From positions 3,633,054 through 3,697,053 of the forward strand of contig NW_006500340.1 of the NCBI RefSeq assembly GCF_000471905.2: a DNA stretch of 64,000 nucleotides, given 5' to 3'. The notes under the pieces were generated by a model. That model was given only the letters and a program-made list of their open reading frames with translations. It made no database searches and was not told the DNA's origin. The position numbers were made by a program, and so were the translations under genes. Shown here piece by piece: positions 36,165-47,928 of this stretch (positions are counted from its first letter, which is position 1; every line of letters begins with the position of its first letter). This DNA comes from Amborella trichopoda. Lineage: Eukaryota; Streptophyta; Magnoliopsida; Amborellales; Amborellaceae.

Positions 36165-36362
36165 TTTCTTTGTAATAGTATTGGCATATGATCAGAGGAT
36201 AATTTGGTTCTTTGTAATAGTATTGGCATATGATCAGAGGATGAATTTCTTTGTAATGGTATTGGCATATGATCAGAGGATAATTTGGTTCTTTGTAATA
36301 GTATTGGCATATGATCAGAGGATAATTTGGTTAAAGCATTGACAATTTGGTTAAAGCATTGA
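36165..36362. repeat. 42/39-bp tandem repeat readable as FFVIVLAYDQR
   Basis: Four units beginning 'ctttgtaatagtattggcat' start at 36168, 36210, 36249 and 36291. Steps are 42, 39 and 42 bases, all multiples of three, so both strands stay open across the array. A degenerate founder unit lies at about 36089. A smaller 'gacaatttggttaaagcatt' repeat ends it. No evidence for a protein beyond the open frame. Confidence 0.75.
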
Positions 36363-36528
36363 CACAAGTAAAGGAAAAGAACTTTCCAAACTATGGGAGA
36401 TAAAAAACCAATATATCTTGCTCATAATCCAATTGTTACATCAATTATCAGCCCAAGTAAATTTTGCATTATAAAATTGTTAAAGCATATCATATTCGAG
36501 TTGATTGGAATTTTTTGTAGAAATCTCA

Positions 36529-36759
36529 TTAGGCCAATGGATCGATCATGTTAAAAATTCCCTCCTTGGTTAAAAAAGAGCCAAAAACGAAATTTCTATA
36601 AAAAAAAAGGCTTCCTTTCAAGGCATTCAAAGTAGGGACCCATCTAAAACCCATACACGGACCACCATCATCATCCCTAACACTAATTACAGTAGGCTTG
36701 AGGAGTTTAGTTTCTTGTAACATAATAATTTTAGGCTTATGTCGCCTCATCAATATCAA
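36529..36759 (-). pseudogene. LINE endonuclease-like fragment
   Basis: The - strand frame of 76 codons reads RRHKPKIIMLQETKL near its start. This resembles the conserved KPDIxxLQETK motif of the apurinic-type endonuclease of plant LINEs. A WVPTLNALKGS stretch stands where 'SGGI' would be expected. It has no credible continuation and is probably a decayed fragment inserted in the KPHMT downstream flank. Confidence 0.5.
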
Positions 36760-37259
36760 AACTTCTTACTTTCTGCGTACCTCCGCTCACACTCACATTA
36801 ACACTCACATTCACATTCCAAATAAGGTTTTTCATAAAGAGCAATGAATGAATTTATGTATAAACACCATGAACCACCGGAGCATCCTTGTATTATCCTT
36901 GATACTGTCAAACCTCTAAACTTCTCCCTGCCTATCATCCATCACTACTTGCTCTCTTTGCCTCAGTCATCAAAGAGGATCGAAATCGTTGCTTTACCCC
37001 TATCCTTGTTGCTGCCCTCAACTTTGATAGCAGCAATTGTGTGTAACAAAGATAATTAGTATCAATCACTTATATATAATGGATTTAGTTTCCACCATTT
37101 CTCAGTCCCCATTCTAAATAATTCATTCTCATTTACCATCTACAAACACGCTCGAAGACTTCGGAGCGTGCACAGCTACCAAAACCCAAAATACCGGAAC
37201 ATTGTTAAATGCAAACAATATTTTACAAGCAAAAACAGTGAGGATTTGGTATTAGAAAA

Positions 37260-37768
37260 GGGAAGGGTTTTCTTTACAACGTAGAAGTTCTATTCTCTCC
37301 CTACTTACCATCCAGCTGCCCAATTTTGACAAAGAGAGTCGTTCACTGTTTGATCTTAGATTCAACGTCGGAAAGTATTTTATTTTTAGCTTTTTTTTAT
37401 ACAAATTGTATGAATATGAAATTTGGTACGTGCCATCTTCTCATTTGGGCGCACCTATAAAAAAAATATTAAAATTAATTTTTCGATAAAATATAATGAC
37501 CAACATACCTCTTGAAATTTTCAAGGGTATTTTGGTCATATTATTTTATTGAAAATATTTTTTTATATTTTTCGCTAGTGTGAGTTTAATAGAAGAATAG
37601 ACGTCCAAAATTTGGTGTCAAAATAGTTATAGAAAAAAATTAAACATAAAATAGTGTAGAGATGTGACATTGTGATTGAGGCTATCTTAGCCCTCCATTC
37701 AAAATGGACGGTTGGATAATGGAGATTATAGAACTTCTATGCTGTAGAGAAACATAGAAAGCTTGCCC
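37260..37768. mobile_element. Mutator-like MITE with 9-bp target duplication
   Basis: The 509-bp element is flanked by ATTAGAAAA at 37251-37259 and 37769-37777, a perfect 9-bp target duplication typical of Mutator-like transposition. Its ends are inverted repeats of about 45 bases with gaps; the best block is ACGTAGAAGTTCTAT against ATAGAACTTCTATGC, and the outermost bases are GGG/CCC. The paralogous position at 22499-22510 ('tatcagaaaatatag') has no insertion, so the empty site is in the same window. The interior is non-coding. Confidence 0.8.
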
Positions 37769-38039
37769 ATTAGAAAAACAGAAGGCATCGAAATGTTTAT
37801 ATTAGCTGGACTCGTATTTCAATTAATGTGAATACAATTAATAAGATGGGAGTACCTTTGGAGAAAACCATATGAAATAATGGGGCACTTTGGGATTAGG
37901 GGATGGAAGAAGGGCATGTATAGATGTACTTGTAATCACTCACAATTTTTTTTTTGGATAAATGTTAACAAATTTATTAATAAAAGAGAATTACAATGGA
38001 AGGATTACATCATCAGTAATTAAAAGAGAAGGTGATGAC

Positions 38040-38700
38040 CAATGTTTAAAAAACAGGGCGATCTAACAGGTAAACGCAGGGTGATCAGCCCGTATTTTAA
38101 AAAAAAGAATTCAAAAAAATGCAAATAAAATTCCAAAAATAAGAAATTTGATTTGTAATATATTTTTAAATATTTTTTACGTTATGATAAATATTAAAAA
38201 TCATTTTGGCCATTGATACTCATTTTTATATCTTCCCATTTTTTTAAAATTTATTTAAAAATACCCTTAGGCACATCAATTATCGTCGATCGGACTTAAG
38301 GATGCAATCCAGAACGATTCTTTAAAATCCATTTTTTCCATTAATTTTCAATTTCATTTGAATGTGTTTTGTTTTAATAGCTTTTTATATGCTTTTTATA
38401 TTTTAGTAGAATTTTTTTTGTATCTTTTTTATTTTTTTAAATAATTTTTTGAACGATTCTATAAAATCCAATTTTTCCATTAATTTTCAATTTCATTTGA
38501 ATGTGTTTTGTTTTAATCGCACTTTATATTTTAGTGAAATTTTTTTTGTATCTTGTTTATTTTTTTCAATAATTTTTTGACCATCTAAGACTTGACCGAT
38601 TAAGATGGTCAAATTGACCGACTTATCGATCAGATCGATTAAACCGCTTTTGGGTCGTATCTGATTAACCAATCCGATTCAATTTTGGCTACATTGGTAC
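38040..38700. repeat. Probable non-autonomous element with 139-bp tandem duplication
   Basis: An AT-rich core between GC-richer ends ('aaaacagggcgatctaacag', 'gaccgacttatcgatcagat'). Inside, 38312-38450 and 38451-38580 are direct copies starting 'gaacgattctataaaatcca' with one short internal deletion. It resembles the element at 23.2-23.8 kb in layout. Borders are approximate. Confidence 0.5.
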
Positions 38701-38966
38701 ACACCTCTTTTAGCAAAGGAGCAGTGCCTTCCCGTACACATCATGGAATCACTTACATGTCATTGTCAACTGCAAGGCCAAAACCGACTCGATAAATTAA
38801 ATTGTACGTACGAGTATTGACCCAAGAATCTCAATAAAACAAGCATTTGAATATGGAAAATGTTGTACAAGGGAGACTGAGTAAAAAGGAGGCATGGACA
38901 GAAGGTTGGAGGATAAATAAGAGAGAGAAAGAGAGACCTTGGAGCTCCCATAACGAAGTTGGAGAA

Positions 38967-39020
38967 TATCTTAGAGAGAGAGAGAGAGAGAAACTTGAGT
39001 ACTCTTTGAGAGAGAGAGAG
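38967..39020. repeat. GA microsatellite in CslE 5' UTR
   Basis: Two (GA)n tracts end immediately before the CslE start codon at 39021. GA/CT tracts near plant start sites often influence transcription, but no effect can be read from sequence. Confidence 0.7.
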
Positions 39021-42000
39021 ATGGGAAAAGTTGATGAAGAAAAGCTCTCTCTCTATGGGAGCGTAAAAGCAAAGGGGATGTTTCTGTATAGGCTGTTTGG
39101 TCTAAGTTTTTTGTGTGCAGTTTTGATGGTTTTGTATTACAGGTTGACTCATGTGACAGAGGGTGCTCAATGGTTTTGGATGGCCATTTTTGCATCCGAA
39201 GTGTGGTTCACTTTCTATTGGGTTCTGAACCAGTCGGTCAGATGGAACCCTGTTTATCGCCACACCTTCAAGGACAGGCTCTCCAAGAGGTCCCCTCCTC
39301 TCTCTCTCTCCCCGCCACTTGTTTAATAAATTATGTAGGGACCTGAAATAATCACTTAATTTTGTGTTAAAGACAGAGGATTCGGCATATACTCGTGAGA
39401 AATCCAGGTGTAGAGTAACAAAGAAAGATAAATAGGGAAAGAGAGAGGGGAGAGATGTAAGATGTTAATGTTGTGGGTTAGAGAGAGACCGGGGTCCAAG
39501 TATTTGGATCCAGACCCGAGCAGAGCTAGGTCTTGACCTAGAACCATACACGACCGGGTTTGGTCCACATCGTTTGAATCCAGACCAGCTTGTCGAGTCC
39601 AAACATGAACCTGGACCTAGACCTGGTTCCGGTCGATTCGGGACCCAATTGCCATCCCTAGATGTGTTTGGGTGAATAAGAGAGAAATTTGGCAAATTCA
39701 TATTTTTCTGTAATTGAAGCCTTGTTCTGGGGAACAAGCGATTGAGTGGGCTGAGTCTGGAGTCGATAGAGAGAATATTGTATAATGAGTAAGCATGAAA
39801 TTTGCGTTAAGGCTGGAAAAAATTTGCGCCATCACGAAATGATCCAATTTTTTGTAAAACTTTTGTGGAGGTCCTATTCTCTCGCCAAAAATAAAAAAAA
39901 TTTATGTTTTTCCCCGATCTTATGTTAACTAAATTTATAATTTTTTTTTCGTTTTCTTCAATTGTAAGTTTGTCTTGGTTCGGAGTTTTTTTTGGAAGAC
40001 GGTCCAATATTTAAAATATCAAACTAACATAAAGTTTGGGACTTCTCTTAACTAAATTTATTTCGTTTTTTTTTTTTTTTTTTCAATTGTAAGTTTGTCT
40101 TTTGGTTAGGAGCTATTTAGAAAACAGTTCGATATCTAAAATATCAAACTAACATAAACGTAAAGTTGAGGAGTTCAATATATAGTCCGATATTCAAAAC
40201 ATCGAATTTCCGTTTAGTTTCAAGGAGAGACTCTTTTCGAGCCTACATTCTCTTTGGAGAGTGGAACGGAAACTAACATACTTTTTAAGGAGCAGGTATG
40301 AAAAGGAGTTGCCAGGTGTGGACATATTTGTGTGCACGGCGGACCCATACAAGGAGCCACCAATGCTTGTGATGGGCACTGTTTTATCTCTCATGGCCTA
40401 CGATTACCCAACCCACAAGCTCAGTGTCTACCTATCTGACGATGGGGCCTCAGAATTTACTTTCTATGCATTATTGGAAGCTGCCAAATTTGCAAAGCAT
40501 TGGCTCCCCTTCTGCAAGAAGTTCCAAATAGAGCCAAGGGCCCCTAAACCTTTCTTCTCTTCAATGGCCTATTCTCATAAGGATGAGTGCTCCACCATCA
40601 AGGTTGGCTTCTCTTTCTCTCTTTTAAGTGGGAAGTATCTTTTTCTCTTTTAAGTGGGAAGTATGAATTGTAGGAATCTCTTTTCACGTGTGTGTGTTAG
40701 GACTTCAAAGGATCACTATTAAATTTTGACATTGACACAGATCTTTAGAAAAGTTATTACATGGGTGTGGGACTTGGGTGAATGGATTTTCTAAACATCT
40801 ATGTCAAAATTTAATGGTGATCTTTTGAGATCCTACTCATATGGATGTAGGAGGGTCTCATAGTATCATTACTCATAAAATTAATATCCCCTAGATGATA
40901 TTGTTTGGTTAGTTGTTTGATACAACATAACACATCCATACAACCCCCAACCAAAAAAACTTTATAAATCATACCATTAACCCTAAAAATATTTATTTTT
41001 GCATCAGCTCCTTTAGGTAAAAAAATAGGTTCTTTTAGGATGAAAATGCCCCTTTTATAACATATATTTCTCTCACTTGTCTCGTTTTTTAAATGATGCA
41101 CAACGTGTGCTGGATCGGCTTCTAAAAGCTGGTTCGAAAATTGTAGCATTGAATGTGCTAGACTGGCGTCGTGTTAAATAATGTGCTAGTCCGGTACACA
41201 TTATGTCGGACCGGCTTTATTTTAAAAAATAAAATTAGTCCGGCACATTGTTTAAAATAAAGTCAGTGATTTTTTTTTCTATACAAAAAATGTGCATTAT
41301 AAAGGGGATACATTTATCCTAAATAAAACTACTTTTTACTCGGGGGTGGATGTGAAATTAAACATTTTTATGGTTAGTAGTATAGTTATACAAAGTGTCA
41401 TATTTTTTTTTTCTTTTTTTTTTTTTTTTGTAGGGGGCGGGAGAGGGGGATATCTACATAACATTATTTCATTGTCTATTTTTTTTTGGTGATTTTTAGC
41501 TATTTTTAGCGATTTTTGACTGAAAACCTATGAATTTCAGCAAAGTACTAAGTACTTGAGTAAGGTGAAAATAAATTTTCAAAAAGATAAACTTACAAGG
41601 AAAAATGCCTATAAGTTTATCTTGCACAATTTTATAATGTACTTTGCCAAACAACAGATAATTCATGAACATGCCTAATTTTATTGAAATAATGGATTTT
41701 CAATGATAATGAATATATCCAAACATGCACTAAATTCACTAATCTCTCTCCTATGCTTTACTGAGACAATTATGTGTTGACACCTGATGCAAATACTAGT
41801 GTAAGACGCCCATATTAGATTTAGCCTTCTTGACACAATACGTCTATACAATTTAAGTACTTGACACAATACGTCTATACAATTTAAGTACTTGATAGTG
41901 AAATTTCAATAAGAAACATTTGAAAATATGTAGTCTCAAAAGTATAAGGTATCGTATAAAAAATACGTGCAAAAAACTACATATTGATTTGTTCATATTC

Positions 42001-45000
42001 TATAAGGGATTGTTTACAAAGAGACCATTTATCTTTTTGTACATGAAGGTCACAATCGTTATTGTCTCTTCAATCCCTTTTTCATTCTTTGCATGCGCTT
42101 CTCTGTCTCGTGGGTATTTCTAACCGGAAATAGATATATCTCTTTCTAGAAAATGTTCGAAGAGATGGAAGAGCGAATTGAAGCAGCAGTGAAGTTAGGG
42201 AGAATCCCTGAAGATATTCGATGTCAACATAAAGGTTTTCTTGAGTGGGACAAGACACCATTCACTTCTCGCGATCATTCCCCCATTGTCCAGGTATGCA
42301 GCCGATCCCGAAACCTCCAATTGCTGCTGACATTTTGTCACTTCAGTTAAAAGTTTTATTTTAGTTGAAAAAATAATCAAATTACTCATGGCAGATGAAC
42401 AATTTAACACTTTAACCTATATCTTTTCATTTAATTTTAAATCACCTATAGGCAACCCATCGTCTTGAGTTCAAATTGTTCCAAATGGGTAAACTGATAG
42501 TTCATCTCATAGAGATATTTTGATAAATTTCTCAAAATTTAAGGTCAATTTTTTATTTTATTTTTTGAAGATACTGATTGGAGGGGGAGATTCAACAGAG
42601 GTGGACATGGAGGGAATCCCATTACCTACACTTGTGTATTTGGCACGTGAGAAGAACCCAAACCAACACCATAACTTCAAGGCTGGTGCCATGAATTCCC
42701 TGGTAAATTTATTGATTTTCACTCTATGATTATAAATTTCTTTTCGTCTTATTTTTGTGCGTGATTAGGAACTCTAAATCTAATGTGTTACATAGAAACA
42801 TATCGATATGAGTGTAAAAAATACCAATAGTAGAATTGGCTAAACATATCCGTATAACATTTAAACAAGTCAAAAGATTTGTTGCTCCTGCTGGAGCATA
42901 CTGTGCATTTGCTCTCTAGGATAAAACTCAAGGTTAGGATATATCTTATGGACCCAAGATATGGGGATGCCTTTTATAACAAACAACCGAATTGATAGAA
43001 AAAAAAAAAAATTTGAATCCCAATCTCTCAGAAAAAAAATAACGTCCTAAGATTGAACAAGAACCATCCAATTTTTGGATGAAAAGATTGACATGTTGAA
43101 GAACTCAATCCAATTTTATTCTTGAAAACAATAATTTAGTGATACTTAGATGGATCCCATAATTTTGGATAAAAGAATTATTTACAATTACCTCTTTAGG
43201 GAGTTGTTTTAAAGTATATACTCCCGTGGGGGGTTGCTATATGTCATCTTTAAAGAAACACATTAAAGATGAGATTTCAGGTGACTTTATAGTTAAATTT
43301 CAAGAAAAAATATTAAGAGCATCTAAATTTTTTTACTTGTTAGACATGGATGTTGTGTCCTTAGTATGCCGTCACATGCATAAAATCATAAGTATGTGCC
43401 CTTGTTGCATGGCAATACTAAGTTCGCCAAACTAAACATATTACAAATGTTCATCAATTAACTATTTTGTTCATATGATTATTAAGTCATGGTCTTTTGT
43501 GGACAGATACGAGTTTCATCAGTTATCAGCAATGCTCCGATTATACTCAATGTTGACTGTGATATGTACTCCAACGATTCGAAATCAATTAGGGATGCTC
43601 TGTGCTTTCTAATGGATGAGGAGACAGGTCATGACATTGCTTTTGTGCAGTTCCCTCAGAATTTCGATAATATGACAAAAAATGAGCTCTATGATGGCTT
43701 CCTAAGAGCAATTGGAGTGGTAGGTTTTTCTAAGAAAATCAAGAAAGTATATCAACAAATTAGTGATACTTGTTATGTCTCTGCTGTAAATGAAACTGGT
43801 TTTTTCTTTCTTTCTTTTAATTAATGTAACTGCTTATTGATTTAGTTACTTCTATTATAAATTTTATGTTGGTGTTTTTGTGTATGTGTGTCTATATGTT
43901 TTCAAAAACTCAGAATCGACCCCAACTTTGTAGGGGCTTGATATCGGATTCTCCTGGTCCTACTCTGCTATAACTTGTATAAATAAATAAATATAACTGG
44001 AGGAACCGAGCGATTCCAAAGATTTTCCATCAGGAATCACCCGCCTCTGCCTTCCTGTCAAACTTAGCAGATTCCGAGTGGGATCGAGCATTTTTGAATC
44101 AGTGGTGTTGGTTAAGTTTTAATGTGGCTATTTGAATGTTGCAGGTGGATTTTCCCGGAATGGATGGTCTTGGGGGTACTCTGTATGTTGGGAGTGGATG
44201 TTTTCATAGAAGAAGTATTCTTGGTGGGAAGATGCTTAATGAAGAGTTTAAAGAAGAGTTGAGTGGTGGGAATTGGAGTAAGAGTGAGGAAAAGGCAAAG
44301 ATTTTGGAAGAGAGAGGGAAAGATCTTGCTACTTGCACCTATGAATTGGGTACTGAATGGGGAAAAGAGGTCATCTCTCTTGCTCTCTCTCACACACCTA
44401 TACACACACACGCGTATGCATACACCCATACCCCCACACACAAACACAGAGGCACCTAGGGGTGGCAATGGACCAGACCAGATCTGACTTTGCGTCTGGG
44501 TATGGGTCTATATTTTGGACCCAAAAGGTCAGGTCCATGTCCAAAACTTGGACCCGAGTACTATTCGGGTCCAGCTGGATTTGACCCGAATAATATTGGT
44601 GTATGTGGGCCTTCATAAATTTTGCCAATATGTTTATTTCTTAGGAATTTCCAGTTATTATGTAAAACAATAAGACATGTGGGTATTCATAGATAATGTT
44701 GTGCAATACTATAAATATGCAGTAGTTTGCTCCCTCTCCTCCACACTCAACACACACCTGCACACTAGTCTCTGTCAAAATAGCTTAACCTTGGATTGGA
44801 TGTGATGGCAGGTGGGACTGAAGTATGGATGCCCAGTGGAAGATGTGATTACAGGTTTATCGATTCATTGTAGAGGGTGGAGATCTGTGTATTACAACCC
44901 AACAAGGAAAGCATTTTTGGGGGTGGCTTCAACTACTTTGGGGGATACACTTGTTCAATCAAAGAGATGGTCAGAGGGTGACTTTCAGATTTTGCTCTCC

Positions 45001-45160
45001 AAATACTGCCCCTTCGTGTATGGATGGGGGAAAATGAGCGTAGCGCACATGATGAGCTATAGCATTTACTTGTTTTGGCCAGTAAATTCTTTACCTACTT
45101 GGTGTTATGCTCTTGTCCCCTCCCTTTGCCTCCTCAATGGGGTTCCCTTGTATCCGAAGG

Positions 45161-45211
<51 letters not shown>

Positions 45212-45218
45212 CTCTCTA

Positions 45219-45271
<53 letters not shown>

Positions 45272-45587
45272 NNNNNNNNNNNNNNNNNNNNNNNNNNNNN
45301 NNNNNNNNNNNNNNNNNNNNNNNNNNNNNNNNNNNNNNNNNNNNNNNNNNNNNNNNNNNNNNNNNNNNNNNNNNNNNNNNNNNNNNNNNNNNNNNNNNNN
45401 NNNNNNNNNNNNNNNNNNNNNNNNNNNNNNNNNNNNNNNNNNNNNNNNNNNNNNNNNNNNNNNNNNNNNNNNNNNNNNNNNNNNNNNNNNNNNNNNNNNN
45501 NNTTACTTACTTACGTTGTTAGTTGTCGTCTCGTTCCTTCCTTCCGTTCCTCCTCCTACGTACGTTCGTTCGTTCGTACGTACGTAC

Positions 45588-45627
<40 letters not shown>

Positions 45628-47040
45628 CACTGCACACACCCAAGCCTCTCTCTCTCTCTCTCTGCATCAGTGCTCAAAAACTTGGTCGAGTCTATAAAGA
45701 CGAGTTGCTCAGTCTCAGCACCCTACTGATGCGAGTCTAACGTACAAAACTGGGTATATGAAAGACTTGAAAAAATTATATATTTTGAGACTAAATCAAT
45801 AATAAATGACGTATAAATCTATTTCTATATAAATTTATTGTTTTATGATTATTTGAGAAGTTTTTATTATGAAAAAAGTTTATATAGAGCTGAGGCTCTA
45901 AACAATCAAATTAGTGTCTACTTCAAACATTTCACTAGAAGAGGTTGTTTTGAACCCAAATATCCTCAAATTGATCATCTCCACATCAAGTTTTATACGC
46001 ATGAAAAAAAAATGGATTTCAAGTTTTGGAAATAGTGCATCTTGTAAAGCATTTTTGGACCGTTAATTTTTAAGATTTTCAAGTTTCGATAGATCTGCTC
46101 GATGTACACTATTTTTTTAGCAGTAAATTTTGAAATTAAAGATAAAAATGCATTTTAAAGCTACCACAAAAATTTCCAGTATTAAAACCGCATTTCCCAA
46201 CACTATTTGAAGGTGAGTTGTACTTTGATTATTTAAAGCCTCTACTCTATACAAACCGCACCCTTCTTTTATTGCTTTTGCACCCTTCTAGGCTTGTACA
46301 AAACTTGAGCAAAAGTCACTTAAACTCGTCCGAGTTACTTGCTCAGGCAACTGCTGAGTTATGCGCGGAGACGAGTTTCTGGCCACTAATATGTGCACAC
46401 ATGCATACACCTCAAGTTTTCTCTCTCTCTCTCACTCACAGACACAGCTCCAGTTTCCTGTTAATAAGATTTGTCATCTTTACTTTTCATCTTCTAGGTG
46501 ACTAGCCCATGGTGCATTCCCTTTGCTTTTGTGGCTATTAGCTCATATGGGTCCAGCCTTCATGAAATGCTATTGGCAAAAGGAACACTCAAGTCCTGGT
46601 GGAATGCTGAGAGAATGTGGATGATTAGAAGGGTCTCCTCCTACCTCTTTGCCTTCATTGACAGCATTTTGAAGCTTGTTGGTTTAGGAGAGAGTGGATT
46701 CGACATCACAACCAAGGTCTCTGATGAGGATGCGATGAGGAGGCACGAGCAAGAGATCATGGAATTTGGTGGTGCATCTCCAATGTTTGTCATATTGGCC
46801 ACTTTGACTCTGTTTAACCTAATTGCATTTCTATTAGGCCTAAAGAGAGTTATAACACAAGGATCATCAGCCATGGATTCTCTGATGCCACAATTAATCC
46901 TTTCCGGGTTCATTGTTAGCATTTGTTTTCCGATATTCGAGGCGCTGTTTATCCGCCGAGACAAGGGCAGACTACCAATCTCAGTTGCCTATACATCCAT
47001 TGTTCTAGTGCTCTTAATCTCTTACATTCCAATCTTTTAG
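39021..47040 (+). CDS. CSLE1: Cellulose synthase-like protein E (eight exons)
   Basis: A GT2-family membrane glycosyltransferase, probably in Golgi or ER, assembling a beta-linked glycan; the CslE product is not firmly known. Exons: 39021-39289, 40296-40602, 42150-42293, 42571-42702, 43507-43719, 44145-44369, 44812-45159, 46498-47040. All are in frame and give 726 aa, close to the usual CslE length. Two N-terminal membrane helices are followed by VYLSDDGAS (first Asp), [11 protein letters not shown] (DxD), [10 protein letters not shown] (third Asp) and QSKRW (QxxRW). Six or so C-terminal helices and LRRDKG-like RRDKGRLP follow. The start was chosen at MGKVDEEKL by family alignment; an upstream in-frame Met at 38847 lies in GA-repeat leader. 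The donor after exon 6 (GTCATC) is weak but gives the right protein. Intron 7 holds an assembly gap. Confidence 0.95.
39475..39662. repeat. Dispersed 'gacccgag' repeat in CslE intron 1
   Basis: A segment full of 'gacccgag', 'tggtccacat' and 'gacctag' motifs ends in 'aattgccatccctag', the inverse of the 'ctaggggtggcaat' at 44455. Such ends are common in small plant DNA elements. No second terminus or target duplication was found. Confidence 0.4.
40855..41475. mobile_element. Long-inverted-repeat element in CslE intron 2
   Basis: About 200 bases at 40,870-41,075 match the reverse complement of 41,285-41,475 with moderate identity. Clear blocks are 'ccccttttataaca' against 'tgtgcattataaagggg' and 'ttttaggatgaaa' against 'tttatcctaaat'. 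A palindromic 'agtccggtacacatt' region forms the centre. The structure suggests a foldback or MULE-type MITE. Target duplication was not identified. Confidence 0.5.
44455..44600. repeat. Dispersed 'gacccgaa' repeat in CslE intron 6
   Basis: Starts 'ctaggggtggcaatggacca' and carries 'ggacccgagtactattcggg'. Similar in style to 39475-39662 and to the 'ggatccgga' stretches at 61,075-61,170 and 62,400. Non-coding, within intron 6. Confidence 0.4.
45162..45662. repeat. Microsatellite cluster with 231-base assembly gap, CslE intron 7
   Basis: A (CT)n tract (45162-45240) runs into (CTA)n, then Ns at 45272-45502, then 'ttacttacttacg', mixed 'gttccttccttcc' and 'acgtacgttcgttcg' motifs, and a second (CT)n tract (45592-45624). 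The gap length is as given in the assembly. The low-complexity flanks explain why it failed to close. It lies entirely in an intron. Confidence 0.85.
45879..46264. mobile_element. MITE in CslE intron 7 (family M, copy 3)
   Basis: Inverted ends: 'gtttatatagagctgaggct' at the left and 'tactctatacaaaccgcacc' at the right, about 36 bp each. The interior matches the copy at 58.4-58.8 kb over nearly the whole length. It ends about 230 bases before exon 8, leaving the acceptor intact. Confidence 0.7.
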
Positions 47041-47504
47041 AGAGAGGACTCGAGGACGAAATATTGATTGGAAGAGATTCTGAAATGTTGGTTAATGAGG
47101 CCCCATTAAGTGCATATAAACTAAGTTTGCTGTATTATTAGTTTTTCATAAATGTTTGCTGTATTTTTACTTATTTTTTTTTTTTAGGAAAGGAAACCAT
47201 GTTGTAAGCTTGGTGCTCTGTTGGCAACCTCTTGGTACAGTTTCCTTGAGCGTGTCAAAAAAATTTGAAGATTTCACCTTCGTTCCTTGTATTGAAGTTC
47301 CTCATAATCCCTAGCAAGCCATATGTACCCACTGTTTCCTTTAAAATTTTTAATACATTTATGGTGACAATGTTTATTTATTTTTAATACGTTAACGGTG
47401 AGAATGGGGGCTAGGACGTGATTTTGTGGCATCCGCCCCCCCTAACCACCGATACCCAAAACCCATTCCCAATGTATGGGGCTTTTAGTTCCTTAACTAA
47501 TAGG

Positions 47505-47541
<37 letters not shown>

Positions 47542-47928
47542 TAATGGAGTTTATGAACATTGGTAACAAAGGGGCATTAGACAGGTGATCCATTGCCGTT
47601 ATTTCTAGTGGTCAGTGAAACCCTTGGAAATGCTCCCACGAAGTGAAAATCCTACAGTGCAATCAGGTCTACAGTTTCTATACCATGGTTAATCATGAGA
47701 GAAAAAATAATGGCAAGACAGAAATCCTTTCCCCCCCCCCCCCCCCCGTTCTCTATCTCTCTCAAAATATTTCCATGAATTAATTGATGAAAAAAACATG
47801 AACTCTTGTTGGTTTACAAAACACCTGCGAAAACTTTTAGTCCCTTAATAAGGGATTAGATTATGCCATGAAACAAGAAATTCTTGTGATCAAAAGAACA
47901 ATTATGAAACCTACATTGCAAGGATGAT
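47041..47928. other. CslE / p24 convergent intergenic region
   Basis: The two genes point towards each other and are separated by about 890 bases. The stretch holds a (GA)n tract (47505-47539) and a 17-base poly-C run (47731-47747). Both 3' UTRs must lie here; no clear poly(A) signal was singled out. Confidence 0.5.

Noticed and set aside
38847..39020. Upstream extension of the CslE reading frame
   Set aside because: In frame but Arg/Glu low-complexity from the GA repeat. The family N-terminus starts at 39021.
44112..44468. 118-codon - strand frame over CslE exon 6
   Set aside because: Shadow of the coding exon and the adjacent CA-rich repeat.
44812..45522. Long open frames reading through the CT repeats and the N gap
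   Set aside because: Only 44812-45159 is a real CslE exon. The rest is microsatellite and Ns read as open sequence.
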